DNA from: Ruminococcus sp.
Lineage (GTDB): Bacteria; Bacillota; Clostridia; Oscillospirales; Ruminococcaceae
DNA: 61,366 nucleotides
NCBI GenBank assembly: GCA_031262835.1
Contig: JAISGY010000062.1
Location: 1-61,366, forward strand
Reading direction: 5' to 3'
Part shown: piece by piece, positions 52,213 to 61,266 of the stretch
Layout: each line of letters opens with the position of its first letter
How positions within the stretch are numbered: the first letter of the stretch is position 1
The notes under the pieces: model-generated
Seen by the model: the letters and a program-made list of their open reading frames with translations, nothing else
Told to the model about the DNA's origin: nothing
The model's database searches: none
Position numbers and translations under genes: made by a program

Positions 52213-53013
52213 ATGCTCAAAGATATAACAATAGGACAATTTTTCCCCGGGAACTCCGTCCTGCACAGGATGGATGCGCGATTCAAGATTATCATAACCG
52301 CGCTCTTTATCGCCATGCTTTTTTCCGCAAATACGATTATCGGGCTTGTCCCCGGGATAGTATTTATGGCGGTTTGCTACGCGCTCTCGAAGATTCCGTT
52401 CAGGCTTATGCTAAAAAGCCTGAAGCCTATAATCCCGATAATTATCTTCACATCGTTCCTTAATATTTTCTTCCTCGACGGCGTGGTGCTTTTCAGGATT
52501 GGTTTTGTTAAGGTAACCTACGACGGAATTATGTACACCGTGATGATGATGCTGCGGATTGCCGCGCTCATTGCGGGGTCGTCGCTTTTAACCTACACCT
52601 CCTCGCCTATAAGCCTTACCGACGCGGTCGAGAGCCTTCTTTCGCCATTAAAAAAGCTGCGGTTCCCGGTTCACGAGCTCTCGATGATGATGTCAATCGC
52701 GCTTCGTTTTATCCCGACTTTAATCGAAGAAACGGACAAGATTATGTCGGCGCAAAAGGCGCGCGGAGCTGACATGGAGAGCGGAGGGCTGCTTCATCGT
52801 GCGAAAGCACTCGTTCCGATTCTCATTCCGCTTTTTGTCTCGGCGTTCTCAAGAGCAATGGAACTCGCCCTCGCTATGGAATGTCGCTGCTACCAAGGCG
52901 GAGAAGGAAGGACAAGGCTCAAGGAGCTTCACTCGAAGGGCGCCGATTACATCGGTTTAGCCATTGCACTCCTATTTTTGGACGCAACCGTTTTGGTTGA
53001 TTTACTACTATGA
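52213..53013 (+). CDS. ecfT: Energy-coupling factor transporter transmembrane protein EcfT
   Basis: 266-residue membrane scaffold that links the ATPases to S components. About five transmembrane helices in the first ~125 residues and one at the C terminus, with the coupling motifs AQKARGADM and MECRCYQGG (ARG-type) in between. 4 bp after ecfA2 and overlapping truA by 4 bp. Confidence 0.95.
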   Translation: MLKDITIGQFFPGNSVLHRMDARFKIIITALFIAMLFSANTIIGLVPGIVFMAVCYALSKIPFRLMLKSLKPIIPIIIFTSFLNIFFLDGVVLFRIGFVKVTYDGIMYTVMMMLRIAALIAGSSLLTYTSSPISLTDAVESLLSPLKKLRFPVHELSMMMSIALRFIPTLIEETDKIMSAQKARGADMESGGLLHRAKALVPILIPLFVSAFSRAMELALAMECRCYQGGEGRTRLKELHSKGADYIGLAIALLFLDATVLVDLLL

Positions 53014-53741
53014 ATATTAAGGTATCAATTGCCTACAAAGGCAGTAATTATCACGGTTTCGAGCGGCAAAAAAACGCCGTCGGTATACAAAATGTTATCG
53101 AAGACGCGCTTCTTAAATTAACGGGCGAAACTACCGATATTATCGGCTGTTCGCGAACAGATGCCGGGGTTCACGCACGCGATTTCGTCTTCAATTTTCA
53201 CACCGAAACGGTGTTAAATCCTTGTCGCATTGTCACCGGGCTTAATCATTTTCTTGCCTCCGATATTGCCGTAAAAAGCGCGGAAATTGTTCCCGACGAT
53301 TTTCACGCACGCTATTCCTGCAAAGGGAAAGAATACGAATACATCATCTTTAACAGCAAAAACCGCAACCCTTTTTTTGAAAATCTTGCGTACAGATACG
53401 GCGTATTAATTGACGAAAATTTGCTTAAAAACGAACTCGCGGCAATAGTCGGGAAGCATGATTTCCGCTCGTTTTGCGGGCAGAACGGTTATCGCGAAAA
53501 CACCGTACGCGAGATTTTTGCGGCTGATATAAAACGTGCCGGTGACGTCTTAATAATAACGATTTCCGGCGATGGATTTTTATACAACATGATAAGGATT
53601 ATTGTCGGGACGCTTCTTGAAATTAACGAGGGGAAACGAACACCGGGGGCGATGGCGGACATTTTAAATGCGCTTGACAGGAGAAAAGCGGGGCGCACTG
53701 CGCCGCCTGAGGGGCTTTATCTTAACAAAGTTTATTACTAA
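53010..53741 (+). CDS. truA: tRNA pseudouridine(38-40) synthase TruA
   Basis: Modifies uridines 38-40 in the tRNA anticodon arm. SYKGSNYHGFERQ-type start (IAYKGSNYHGFERQK), catalytic GCSRTDAGVHA (Asp near residue 52), FHARYSCKGKEYEYII, and GDGFLYNMIRIIVGTLLEIN. 243 aa. Always near ecfT in Firmicutes. Confidence 0.97.
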   Translation: MNIKVSIAYKGSNYHGFERQKNAVGIQNVIEDALLKLTGETTDIIGCSRTDAGVHARDFVFNFHTETVLNPCRIVTGLNHFLASDIAVKSAEIVPDDFHARYSCKGKEYEYIIFNSKNRNPFFENLAYRYGVLIDENLLKNELAAIVGKHDFRSFCGQNGYRENTVREIFAADIKRAGDVLIITISGDGFLYNMIRIIVGTLLEINEGKRTPGAMADILNALDRRKAGRTAPPEGLYLNKVYY

Positions 53742-53756
53742 ACAGGGTACATAACT

Positions 53757-54971
53757 ATGGCTATTGATATTTCCGAGCGCAGAAAAAAGAACAGACTTGA
53801 AAAGCTCAAGAAGGTTTTCTTTCGGGTTTTTGTGCTGTTTTGTATTGCGGCGGCGGTCTTTATCTTAATTTACACCAAGGATGCATGGTACCACCAAATG
53901 GAGGGCATATTAACCCGTGTGCCCGCTCTCCCGGGGCAGCAAAGCCTTGCGGAGGGGAACTTTCCCTTAACGCTCCCCGAGGCGGAAACCGTCCGCGCCC
54001 GCGCCTTTGACGGCGGGTTTGCGGTAATTTCCGATACAAAAACTTCCGCATACGATTTAAACGGTACAGAGCTTCTTTCCGCCTCCCATAACTACGCAAA
54101 TCCCGCGGTTTTTGCATACGAAAACGAGTTCGTAACATATGATATAGGCGGTAAGAGTTTTAGCCTTTACCGCAAAGGCAAGCTTCGTTATGAGAAAACG
54201 TTATCCGAACAAATCCTCCTCGTCCGTGTTAAAAACGGGCTTTCCGGCGCGGTAACAATCGGCGCGAAACACCCCGCAGTCCTAACCGTCTTCGACAACA
54301 CCGGGCGCGAAATTTTCAGTTTCCGCTCCGTTTCCCGCATTTCCGACATTGCATTTAACCATAACGAAACCGGCGTGTTCATAACCTTATTGAATTCAAA
54401 AGGCGGCGACCTTGTCTCACGCGTGGTCTACTATTCCTTCACCGAAACCGGGAAGGACGAACACGGGACAGCTATTCCGACTTTTGAAAGCGAATCTTTC
54501 GGAACGCTTACGCTGTCGCTAACCGCCGTCCCCGCGAAGACGGGCGAGGAGATGTCGGACGTATTGCTCCTTGTCGGCGACAGGGAACTTGCGGTGCTCT
54601 CGGACGAATTAAAGCTTGTAAAGCAGGTTATCTACGACGAGCCGGGAACGCTTAAAAATTACTCTGTAAACGAACTTAATGCTTCTCTGCTCTTTTCGGA
54701 CGAATTATCGGGAATTTCTTCGCTTCTGATAATGGACAGCGACTATATGACAAGAAGCGTAACCCTCCCCGCCGACATAAGGGTAATTAAGACGGCGGCG
54801 GACGATTATGGCATACTCGCCCTCTCGGACGGGAAAATCGACCGCATAAACCTTTCCGGCATCGACGTAAGCGACATACCCCTCCCGGGCAGCTACAGCA
54901 ATTTCCTAATCTCGGGCGACTATATCTTCCTTTTGGGATACGGCGAAATTAACCGCCTCGACCTTCCCTAA
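53757..54971 (+). CDS. DUF5711 membrane-anchored beta-propeller-like protein
   Basis: 404-residue protein with a basic N terminus (ERRKKNRLEKLKK), one transmembrane helix (VFVLFCIAAAVFILIYT, near 24-40), and a large extracytoplasmic all-beta region that reads like repeated blades. Matches the DUF5711 pattern found in Clostridia. No catalytic motif is seen. Located between truA and the CvpA-like gene. A heptamer repeat starts at its stop codon. Function unknown. Confidence 0.8.
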   Translation: MAIDISERRKKNRLEKLKKVFFRVFVLFCIAAAVFILIYTKDAWYHQMEGILTRVPALPGQQSLAEGNFPLTLPEAETVRARAFDGGFAVISDTKTSAYDLNGTELLSASHNYANPAVFAYENEFVTYDIGGKSFSLYRKGKLRYEKTLSEQILLVRVKNGLSGAVTIGAKHPAVLTVFDNTGREIFSFRSVSRISDIAFNHNETGVFITLLNSKGGDLVSRVVYYSFTETGKDEHGTAIPTFESESFGTLTLSLTAVPAKTGEEMSDVLLLVGDRELAVLSDELKLVKQVIYDEPGTLKNYSVNELNASLLFSDELSGISSLLIMDSDYMTRSVTLPADIRVIKTAADDYGILALSDGKIDRINLSGIDVSDIPLPGSYSNFLISGDYIFLLGYGEINRLDLP

Positions 54972-55004
54972 CAGAGTACAGAATACAGAGTACAGAATAC
55001 AGAT
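54971..55004. repeat. Heptamer tandem repeat (complement), locus 4
   Basis: Alternating complement of TCTGTAT and TCTGTAC, about five units, between the DUF5711 gene and the next ribosome binding site. Opposite orientation to locus 3. Confidence 0.9.
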
Positions 55005-55020
55005 TGGAGACTTGGTTATT

Positions 55021-55848
55021 TTGGCAATAGCAGCAGATGTTGTTACCGTTTTAATAGTAATAGCCGGTCTTATGATTGGTTACAAAAACGGCTTTTTGAA
55101 GATGATTCTTTCCTTCGTCTTCCTTATAATTGCGGCTGTAATTGCTACAATTGCGGCGGACTCCCTCGACGATTTTATCTGCGACAGGTTTATTATGCCT
55201 ACCGTAAAGACGGAACTTACAGAATATGTTAACACGGTTTATGATGAATTTGTGACAGAAAAATTGCCGTTTAATGAATTTTATGAGAATTATCACTCAG
55301 GGGTATTGACTGCTAATGAAATTAATGATATAATAAACGAAGAGGTAAAAAAGTTTACCGACTCGCTTAAAAATTACACCGACGACCTTAACCTGCCGTT
55401 TGAGATTAAGCTGACAAATGCCGAAATAGACAGCGTTTCTGCGATTTTTAATGCTGACGTCCCCGAAGCGCGAATTGGTGTTTTAGACAATCCGACGGCA
55501 CCGGCTGTGGAATTTTTAACCGAAAACGCCGTCCGCCCGACAGTTATAAGAATACTCGGCAACATAATCTTTTCCGTTTCATTTGTCATACTCGCGATAG
55601 TTTTCGGCGTGATTGTTAATTCACTGGGTATAATAAACAGACTGCCGCTTTTGGGGACTGTAAACCGCCTTGCGGGCGCGGTTTTGGGGCTCTTGGTCTC
55701 TGCGATGATTCTGATGATTTTATCACTCATTTTATTGATATTCTTAAACCAAAATCCCGATTTACAGACCGAAATTGATAAGACGTATATTGCCAAATAC
55801 TGTATTGAATACCTGACAGTAACTCAAGAAGGAGGAGAAATAATATGA
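55021..55848 (+). CDS. CvpA-family membrane protein
   Basis: 275-residue membrane protein: N-terminal helices (VVTVLIVIAGLMIGYKNGFLKMILSFVFLIIAAVIATIAA), a soluble middle of ~120 residues, then two C-terminal helices (IIFSVSFVILAIVFGVIVNSLGIINRLPLLGTVNRLAGAVLGLLVSAMILMI; each listed here as one hydrophobic block). The GYKNGF and NRLAGAVLGL phrases resemble CvpA/colicin V production proteins. Start is uncertain between TTG at 55012 and 55021; the latter has GGAG at 11 bases. Its stop overlaps the clpE-like start. Confidence 0.75.
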   Translation: MAIAADVVTVLIVIAGLMIGYKNGFLKMILSFVFLIIAAVIATIAADSLDDFICDRFIMPTVKTELTEYVNTVYDEFVTEKLPFNEFYENYHSGVLTANEINDIINEEVKKFTDSLKNYTDDLNLPFEIKLTNAEIDSVSAIFNADVPEARIGVLDNPTAPAVEFLTENAVRPTVIRILGNIIFSVSFVILAIVFGVIVNSLGIINRLPLLGTVNRLAGAVLGLLVSAMILMILSLILLIFLNQNPDLQTEIDKTYIAKYCIEYLTVTQEGGEII

Positions 55849-58103
55849 TCTGTACACGCTGCGGAAAGCGAACCGCTGTTGTATTTGTGACTGCTATGCA
55901 GGGGAACGAGAAGCGCAACGAGGGACTCTGCCTTGTCTGCGCGAAGGAGCTCGGCATACCCCAAATAAAGGAATATATCGACGAGATGGGAATTGACTCC
56001 GACAACTTCGACGAGCTTGTTGAAGAGATGAATCCGCCCCTTGACGACATCGAGAGTTTCTCGCCCGGCGGGACTGCTTCAATGCCGAACTTTTTACAAA
56101 ATCTCTTTACGCAAAACCCCTTCCTTGCCGGAGGAACGCCGCAAAGAAAGCCCGAGCCGCCCCCCGTTAAGAAGGAGGAAAAGCCGGTTAAGAAGCACAA
56201 ATTCCTCGACAACTACTGCACAAACCTTACCGAAAAAGCCGCAAAAGGTAAGATGGACAACATCGTCGGGCGCGACAAGGAAATCGCCCGCGCAATGCAG
56301 ATTTTAACCCGCCGCCAGAAAAACAACCCCTGTCTTATCGGTGAGCCGGGCGTCGGAAAAACCGCAATCGCCGAGGGAATAGCGCAAAAAATCGCCTCCG
56401 GGGACGTTCCGTCAAGGCTCCAAAACAAGAAGGTTTACCTGCTCGATATGACCGCCGTTGTTGCGGGAACCCAGTACCGCGGGCAGTTTGAAGCACGTAT
56501 GAAGGGGCTTATCGACGAGATTCGCGCAGACGGAAATGTTATCCTCTTTGCGGACGAGGTTCATAACCTTGTCGGCGCGGGGGATTCCGAAGGGTCTATG
56601 AATGCGGCGAATATTTTGAAGCCCGCTCTCTCTCGCGGCGAAGTGCAGATGATCGGCGCGACGACCTTTAAGGAGTACCGCAAGTACATTGAAAAGGACT
56701 CTGCGCTTGAACGCCGTTTCCAGCCGATTGTCGTCTCCGAGCCGAATGTGAGTGAGACAGAGACCGTTTTAAAGGGCATTGTAAAATATTACGAAGAACA
56801 TCACAGAGTGAAGGTTACCGAAGCGATTCTGCACCTTTGCGCAATACTTTCGGAGCGTTATATCAACGACAGGTTCCTCCCCGACAAGGCAATCGACCTT
56901 CTTGACGAAAGCTGCGCCTGTGCGGCGATACGCTCGCCCGAACTCGGCGAATTCGACAAGCTTACGAAGTCGATGGACGACCTCGTTAAGGAGCTCGGCA
57001 ACGAACAGGACAGTCCCGACCCCGATTACGAACGCATCACAAACATCAAATATAACCTCTCCGTCCTTGAGGCGAAGAAGGGCGAGCTTGCCGAAAAGGC
57101 GGAAAATGTCTTCGTTACAGAGCGCGACCTCTCGAAGGTTATCGAACTCTGGACGGGAATTCCCGCCTCAAAAGTTATCGAATCCGAATACACAAAGCTC
57201 TATAACCTTGAATCGGCACTCCGCCGTCGGGTTATCGGGCAAGACAAGGCAATCGACCTCGTTTCAAAGGCGATTAAGCGCACCCGCGTACAACTAACCG
57301 CCCGGAAACGCCCTGCAAGCTTCATCTTCGTAGGTCCTACAGGCGTGGGGAAGACAGAGCTTGTGAAGGTTCTTGCCAATGAGCTTTTCGACGACAACGA
57401 CCCGTTAATCCGCCTTGATATGACCGAATTTATGGAAAAACATTCCGTGAGCCGCATTGTCGGGTCTCCCCCGGGGTATGTCGGTTACGACGACGCAGGG
57501 CAGCTTACCGAAAAGGTTCGCCGCAAGCCCTATTCGGTTGTGCTTTTTGATGAAATTGAAAAGGCGCACCCGGACGTGATGAATATCCTGCTCCAGATTC
57601 TCGACGAGGGCAAGATTAAGGACGCCCAAGGTAGGAACATCAGCTTTGAAAACACGGTAATAGCAATGACCTCCAACGCCGGTTCAACCGACCAAAGCAC
57701 AGGCGTCGGCTTCAACAAAACCGAAGGCGACATTACAAAAGAAAAGGCACTTTCAGCCCTGAAAAAATTCCTCCGCCCCGAATTCATGGGACGTGTTGAC
57801 GAAATTGTTGTCTTCAATCCCCTCTCGAAGGAAAATTTCGAGCAGATTGCAGAGCTTATGATTGAAGAGATGCGCGAACCCCTCAAGGAGAAGGGGATTG
57901 AACTTCACTTCTCGGTTGACGCAATTAAGAACATCGCCGAAAAATCTCACGGCGGCAAATACGGCGCGCGCGACATTCGCAAGTTTATCCGCGAAAACAT
58001 CGAGGACAAAGCCGCCGACATCATAATAGACAGCGCGAAAGCCCCCGTCGCAATTATCGACATCAGCATGATTGAAGAGCAACTTTCGGTAAAAGGAAAA
58101 TAA
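55845..58103 (+). CDS. clpE: ClpE-like Clp ATPase with N-terminal zinc finger
   Basis: 752-residue HSP100 unfoldase with two AAA+ modules: Walker [10 protein letters not shown] (near residue 166) and GPTGVGKTE (near 492), Walker [12 protein letters not shown] and [12 protein letters not shown]. The usual Clp_N repeats are missing; instead the N terminus is a C4 zinc finger (Cys3, 6, 29, 32) as in ClpE and McsA. A short middle domain with [13 protein letters not shown] lies between the modules. Expected partner is ClpP (encoded at 20 kb). ATGA overlap with the CvpA-like gene. No CtsR operator is visible near the operon start, unlike Bacillus clpE. Confidence 0.9.
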   Translation: MICTRCGKRTAVVFVTAMQGNEKRNEGLCLVCAKELGIPQIKEYIDEMGIDSDNFDELVEEMNPPLDDIESFSPGGTASMPNFLQNLFTQNPFLAGGTPQRKPEPPPVKKEEKPVKKHKFLDNYCTNLTEKAAKGKMDNIVGRDKEIARAMQILTRRQKNNPCLIGEPGVGKTAIAEGIAQKIASGDVPSRLQNKKVYLLDMTAVVAGTQYRGQFEARMKGLIDEIRADGNVILFADEVHNLVGAGDSEGSMNAANILKPALSRGEVQMIGATTFKEYRKYIEKDSALERRFQPIVVSEPNVSETETVLKGIVKYYEEHHRVKVTEAILHLCAILSERYINDRFLPDKAIDLLDESCACAAIRSPELGEFDKLTKSMDDLVKELGNEQDSPDPDYERITNIKYNLSVLEAKKGELAEKAENVFVTERDLSKVIELWTGIPASKVIESEYTKLYNLESALRRRVIGQDKAIDLVSKAIKRTRVQLTARKRPASFIFVGPTGVGKTELVKVLANELFDDNDPLIRLDMTEFMEKHSVSRIVGSPPGYVGYDDAGQLTEKVRRKPYSVVLFDEIEKAHPDVMNILLQILDEGKIKDAQGRNISFENTVIAMTSNAGSTDQSTGVGFNKTEGDITKEKALSALKKFLRPEFMGRVDEIVVFNPLSKENFEQIAELMIEEMREPLKEKGIELHFSVDAIKNIAEKSHGGKYGARDIRKFIRENIEDKAADIIIDSAKAPVAIIDISMIEEQLSVKGK

Positions 58104-58104
58104 A

Positions 58105-58956
58105 ATGGTCAGGTTCGGAACGGCGGGTGTCGGCGACAGCTTTGCAGAACAGGGTTACAAAAAAACAGCCGAGGTCGGTGAGTATCTCACCGGCTTCGGT
58201 TTAAGTCATTTTGAGTACCAATGCGGGCAGGGTGTGAGGCTTTCGGAGGCTTCGGGGAAGGCTATCGGCGCGGAGCTTGCGGCAAGAGGGATAACAGTTT
58301 CGCTTCATGCGCCTTATTTTATCTCGCTGTCGAGTGTGGAAGAGGCTAAGCGGACGGGCTCTGTTCGTTATATTTTGGAATCGGCGCGAGCGGTTAAAGC
58401 ACTTGGCGGGACGCGGATTGTTATCCATTCCGGGTCATGCGCTAAGATGAGTCGTGAAGCGGCTCTGGCACTTGCGCTCGATACAATGAAGCTTGCGAAG
58501 GCTGCCCTTGATGAAAACGGGTTTTCGGACGTTATTTGTTGCCCGGAGACGATGGGGAAGTTTAACCAGCTTGGGACGCTTGAAGAGGTCTTAACAATCT
58601 GTGAGCTTGACGAGAGCTTTATCCCCTGCATTGATTTCGGGCATCTTAACGCTCGGACTGTCGGGGGGATTAAGACAAAATCTGACTTTGCAAAAATTTT
58701 GGACAGCATAAAAAACCGCCTCGGCGAGTATCGCTACAAGCACTTCCACTCCCATTTTTCCAAGATTATGTACACCGAAAAAGGCGGGGAAAAAAAGCAT
58801 TTGACCTTTGCCGACTTTGAATACGGACCGGCTTTTGAGCCCTTAATTGAACTTATCGCAGAGCGGGATTTGAGCCCTTATATCGTCTGCGAAAGCGACG
58901 GGACGCAAGCCGAAGACGCGGCAACGATGAAAAACTATCTGGAGAAAATCACATGA
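58105..58956 (+). CDS. Endonuclease IV/AP-endonuclease family 2 TIM-barrel protein
   Basis: 283-residue TIM barrel. Metal-ligand motifs follow the Nfo pattern: SLHAPYF (His), IVIHSGSC (His), CCPETMGK (Glu), CIDFGHLNA (Asp, His), HFHSHFSKI and CESDGTQ (Glu). The stretch that is HxNDSK in classical endonuclease IV reads HFHSHFSK, so AP-site repair is likely but not certain; a sugar isomerase of the same fold is the alternative. 1 bp after clpE and overlapping aroQ by 4 bp. Confidence 0.82.
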   Translation: MVRFGTAGVGDSFAEQGYKKTAEVGEYLTGFGLSHFEYQCGQGVRLSEASGKAIGAELAARGITVSLHAPYFISLSSVEEAKRTGSVRYILESARAVKALGGTRIVIHSGSCAKMSREAALALALDTMKLAKAALDENGFSDVICCPETMGKFNQLGTLEEVLTICELDESFIPCIDFGHLNARTVGGIKTKSDFAKILDSIKNRLGEYRYKHFHSHFSKIMYTEKGGEKKHLTFADFEYGPAFEPLIELIAERDLSPYIVCESDGTQAEDAATMKNYLEKIT

Positions 58957-59399
58957 ACGTATTAGTAATAAACGGTCCGAACTTAAATCTCACAGGCGAG
59001 CGGAACCCTTCCCAGTACGGCAGCGACAACTACGAGACGCTATGCGCTTACATTAAGGAAACTGCCGCGCAGACAGGTTTTAACGAATGTGAAGTCATTC
59101 AGTCGAACCACGAAGGCGACATTATCGACGAACTCCACGCCGCAAGAAACGAGTTTTCCGGCGTAATCATTAACGCGGGCGCGTACACGCACTACTCCTA
59201 CGCTATCCGCGACGCAATCGAAGCGATAAAAATCCCGGTAATCGAAGTCCACCTCTCGAACATTCACGCCCGCGAGGACTTCCGCCGGAGTTCCGTTATC
59301 GCCCCCGCCTGCAAGGGGAGCATTGCCGGGTTCGGGAAGATTAGCTACAAGGCGGCTTTAACCGCACTTTGCGATATTTTGGGTGAGATTTTGGGTTAA
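58953..59399 (+). CDS. aroQ: Type II 3-dehydroquinate dehydratase
   Basis: Shikimate pathway enzyme. VLVINGPNLNLTGERNPSQYG is the hallmark N terminus (Tyr of the active loop included), with VIINAGAYTHYSYAIRDAI and EVHLSNIHAREDFRRSSVIAPACKGSIAGFG. 148 aa, dodecameric family. No other aro genes adjacent. ATGA overlap with the upstream gene. Confidence 0.97.
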   Translation: MNVLVINGPNLNLTGERNPSQYGSDNYETLCAYIKETAAQTGFNECEVIQSNHEGDIIDELHAARNEFSGVIINAGAYTHYSYAIRDAIEAIKIPVIEVHLSNIHAREDFRRSSVIAPACKGSIAGFGKISYKAALTALCDILGEILG

Positions 59400-59401
59400 A
59401 T

Positions 59402-60487
59402 ATGAACAACATCAATAATCTTCGCGCAAAGCTTGACTTACAGGGCTGCGCGCTTATAACTTCACAGGTTAACCGCCGGTATTTCACCGGCTTTAATTCG
59501 TCGGACGGGTACCTCTTAATTTTCCCCTCAAGCGCGTATTTCTTAGTCGATTCGCGTTACTTCGAGGCGGCGAAAAATGCCGTCAAAACCGCGACCGTAG
59601 AGCTTCTTGAAAAGCCGAAAGAACAGATTAACGAGTTGTTGTCCCGACACTCTGCAAAGACCCTCTACATTGAATCGGACAGTGTTACCGTAAGCGAACT
59701 GCGCGGTTTTGAAAAGAAATTCGCCGACGTAACGATTGATTCTTCCGACAAACTTTCCGCAGTTATAAAAAGGCTTCGGATGATTAAAACTGCGGAGGAA
59801 ATTGCTGCAATAAAGTCCGCGCAAACCATTGCCGAAAAGGCTTTGCAGAGGCTTCTTGCCTCCGGTATAACAGCGGATGACACCGAAAAAACCCTTGCCG
59901 CGAAGCTTGACTTTATAATGAAGCTTCTTGGCGCGGAGGACATTTCTTTTGAAACAATCCTCCTTTCGGGGGCAAACACTTCAATGCCCCACGGCGTTCC
60001 CGGAGATACGGCTGTAAAGGCGGGCGGTGCGCTCCTTATCGACTTCGGCGCGGTTTTTTCCGGTTATCACAGCGACATGACGAGGACGGCGTTTTTGGGG
60101 GAATCTTCAGACGCCGACGAATTTAAGCGGATTTGGGATATTGTCTATGAAGCGAAGCGGCTTGCTACGGCGGCGATTGGTCCGGGTGTACCCTGCAATG
60201 AGATTGACAAGATTGCACGCGATTACATTACCTCAAAGGGTTACGGCGACAATTTCGGGCACGGGCTCGGGCACTCCGTAGGACTCGAAATCCACGAATA
60301 CCCCGCCTGCAAAAAGCTCTGCAAAGAGCTTCTCGCCCCCGGAATGATTATGACAATCGAACCGGGCATATATATCCCCGGGAAACTCGGGGTAAGGCTC
60401 GAAGACATGGTAGTTATTACCGAAAGCGGTTACGAAAATTTAGCAGATATGCCGATTTTACCACAGTTTCAAGCAAACTTTTTGTGA
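59402..60487 (+). CDS. pepP: M24 Xaa-Pro aminopeptidase-like protein
   Basis: 361-residue pita-bread metallopeptidase. N-terminal creatinase-like domain (about 1-130), then the M24 core with metal ligands in LIDFGAVFSGYHSDMTRTAF (two Asp), GHGLGHSVGLEIHE (His), TIEPGIYIP (Glu) and VRLEDMVVIT (Glu). Cytoplasmic Xaa-Pro peptidase of the short Firmicutes type. Usually precedes efp, as here. Confidence 0.94.
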   Translation: MNNINNLRAKLDLQGCALITSQVNRRYFTGFNSSDGYLLIFPSSAYFLVDSRYFEAAKNAVKTATVELLEKPKEQINELLSRHSAKTLYIESDSVTVSELRGFEKKFADVTIDSSDKLSAVIKRLRMIKTAEEIAAIKSAQTIAEKALQRLLASGITADDTEKTLAAKLDFIMKLLGAEDISFETILLSGANTSMPHGVPGDTAVKAGGALLIDFGAVFSGYHSDMTRTAFLGESSDADEFKRIWDIVYEAKRLATAAIGPGVPCNEIDKIARDYITSKGYGDNFGHGLGHSVGLEIHEYPACKKLCKELLAPGMIMTIEPGIYIPGKLGVRLEDMVVITESGYENLADMPILPQFQANFL

Positions 60488-60534
60488 TATTTGAACAAAT
60501 TAAAACCGCGCTGTCTTTTTTTTCGTATTTACTA

Positions 60535-60563
60535 TTGCTTTTTAACCCGAAATAGTCTATAAT
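60535..60563 (+). promoter_or_regulatory. Sigma-A promoter of efp
   Basis: -35 TTGCTT (60535-60540), 17-base spacer, -10 TATAAT (60558-60563). The 127-bp gap also has an eight-T run (about 60515-60523) without a clear stem. Confidence 0.83.
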
Positions 60564-60614
60564 AAAACTAATAATGATAAGCATTATGATGTAAAAATTT
60601 GGAGGGTATCTCTT

Positions 60615-61172
60615 ATGATAACAGCCGGTGATTTCAGAAACGGCGTGACTTTTGAAGAAGACGGACAGGTTTTGCAGATTGTTGAATTTCAACACGTTAA
60701 GCCCGGAAAAGGCGCGGCGTTCGTCCGCACAAAGACGAAAAACGTAATTACAGGGGCGGTTGTCGAAAAGTCCTACAACCCGACCGCGAAGTTTGAAAAC
60801 GCATTCGTTGACCGCAAGGATATGGAATATTCCTACTCCGACGGCGACCTCTACTACTTCATGGACCAAGAATCCTATGAACAGGTTCCGATAAACGCGA
60901 AGACCCTCCCCGACAGCTTCAAGTTCGTAAAAGAACAAACCATCTGCAAGGTTTGCTCCTATAAAGGCACCGTTTTCACAGTCGAGCCGCCGAAAAACAT
61001 CACCCTTGAAGTAACCCACACCGAACCCGGCGTTCGCGGCGACACAGCGACAAACACCCAAAAACCCGCAACCTTAGAAACAGGCGCAGAAGTTCGCGTT
61101 CCCCTCTTCATCAACGAAGGCGACAAAATCATAATCGACACCGAAACCGGCAAATACTCCGCAAGAGCATAA
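60615..61172 (+). CDS. efp: Elongation factor P
   Basis: 185-residue translation factor relieving ribosome stalling at proline stretches. [43 protein letters not shown] is the KOW-like domain I with Lys in PGKGAAF at the tip loop; no separate modification genes are seen. GGAGGGTATCTCTT precedes the ATG. Own promoter; separated from pepP. Confidence 0.98.
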   Translation: MITAGDFRNGVTFEEDGQVLQIVEFQHVKPGKGAAFVRTKTKNVITGAVVEKSYNPTAKFENAFVDRKDMEYSYSDGDLYYFMDQESYEQVPINAKTLPDSFKFVKEQTICKVCSYKGTVFTVEPPKNITLEVTHTEPGVRGDTATNTQKPATLETGAEVRVPLFINEGDKIIIDTETGKYSARA

Positions 61173-61214
61173 AAATAAAGAAAAAAAACGCAGCAGACGA
61201 ACAGCGAGCAGGAT

Positions 61215-61250
61215 ATCTGTATTCTGTACTCTCGCCTCTGTCTTCTGTAT
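61215..61250. repeat. Heptamer-type repeat, locus 5
   Basis: TCTGTAT TCTGTAC TCTCGCC TCTGTCT TCTGTAT, just before the ribosome binding site of the last gene. Bases 61215-61242 are an exact inverted copy of the repeat at the ruvC end. Confidence 0.93.
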
Positions 61251-61266
61251 TTGGAGGGTAACCGCT

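Noticed and set aside
60417-61061. 214-codon minus-strand ORF
   Set aside because: Antisense to pepP and efp; runs across the efp promoter.
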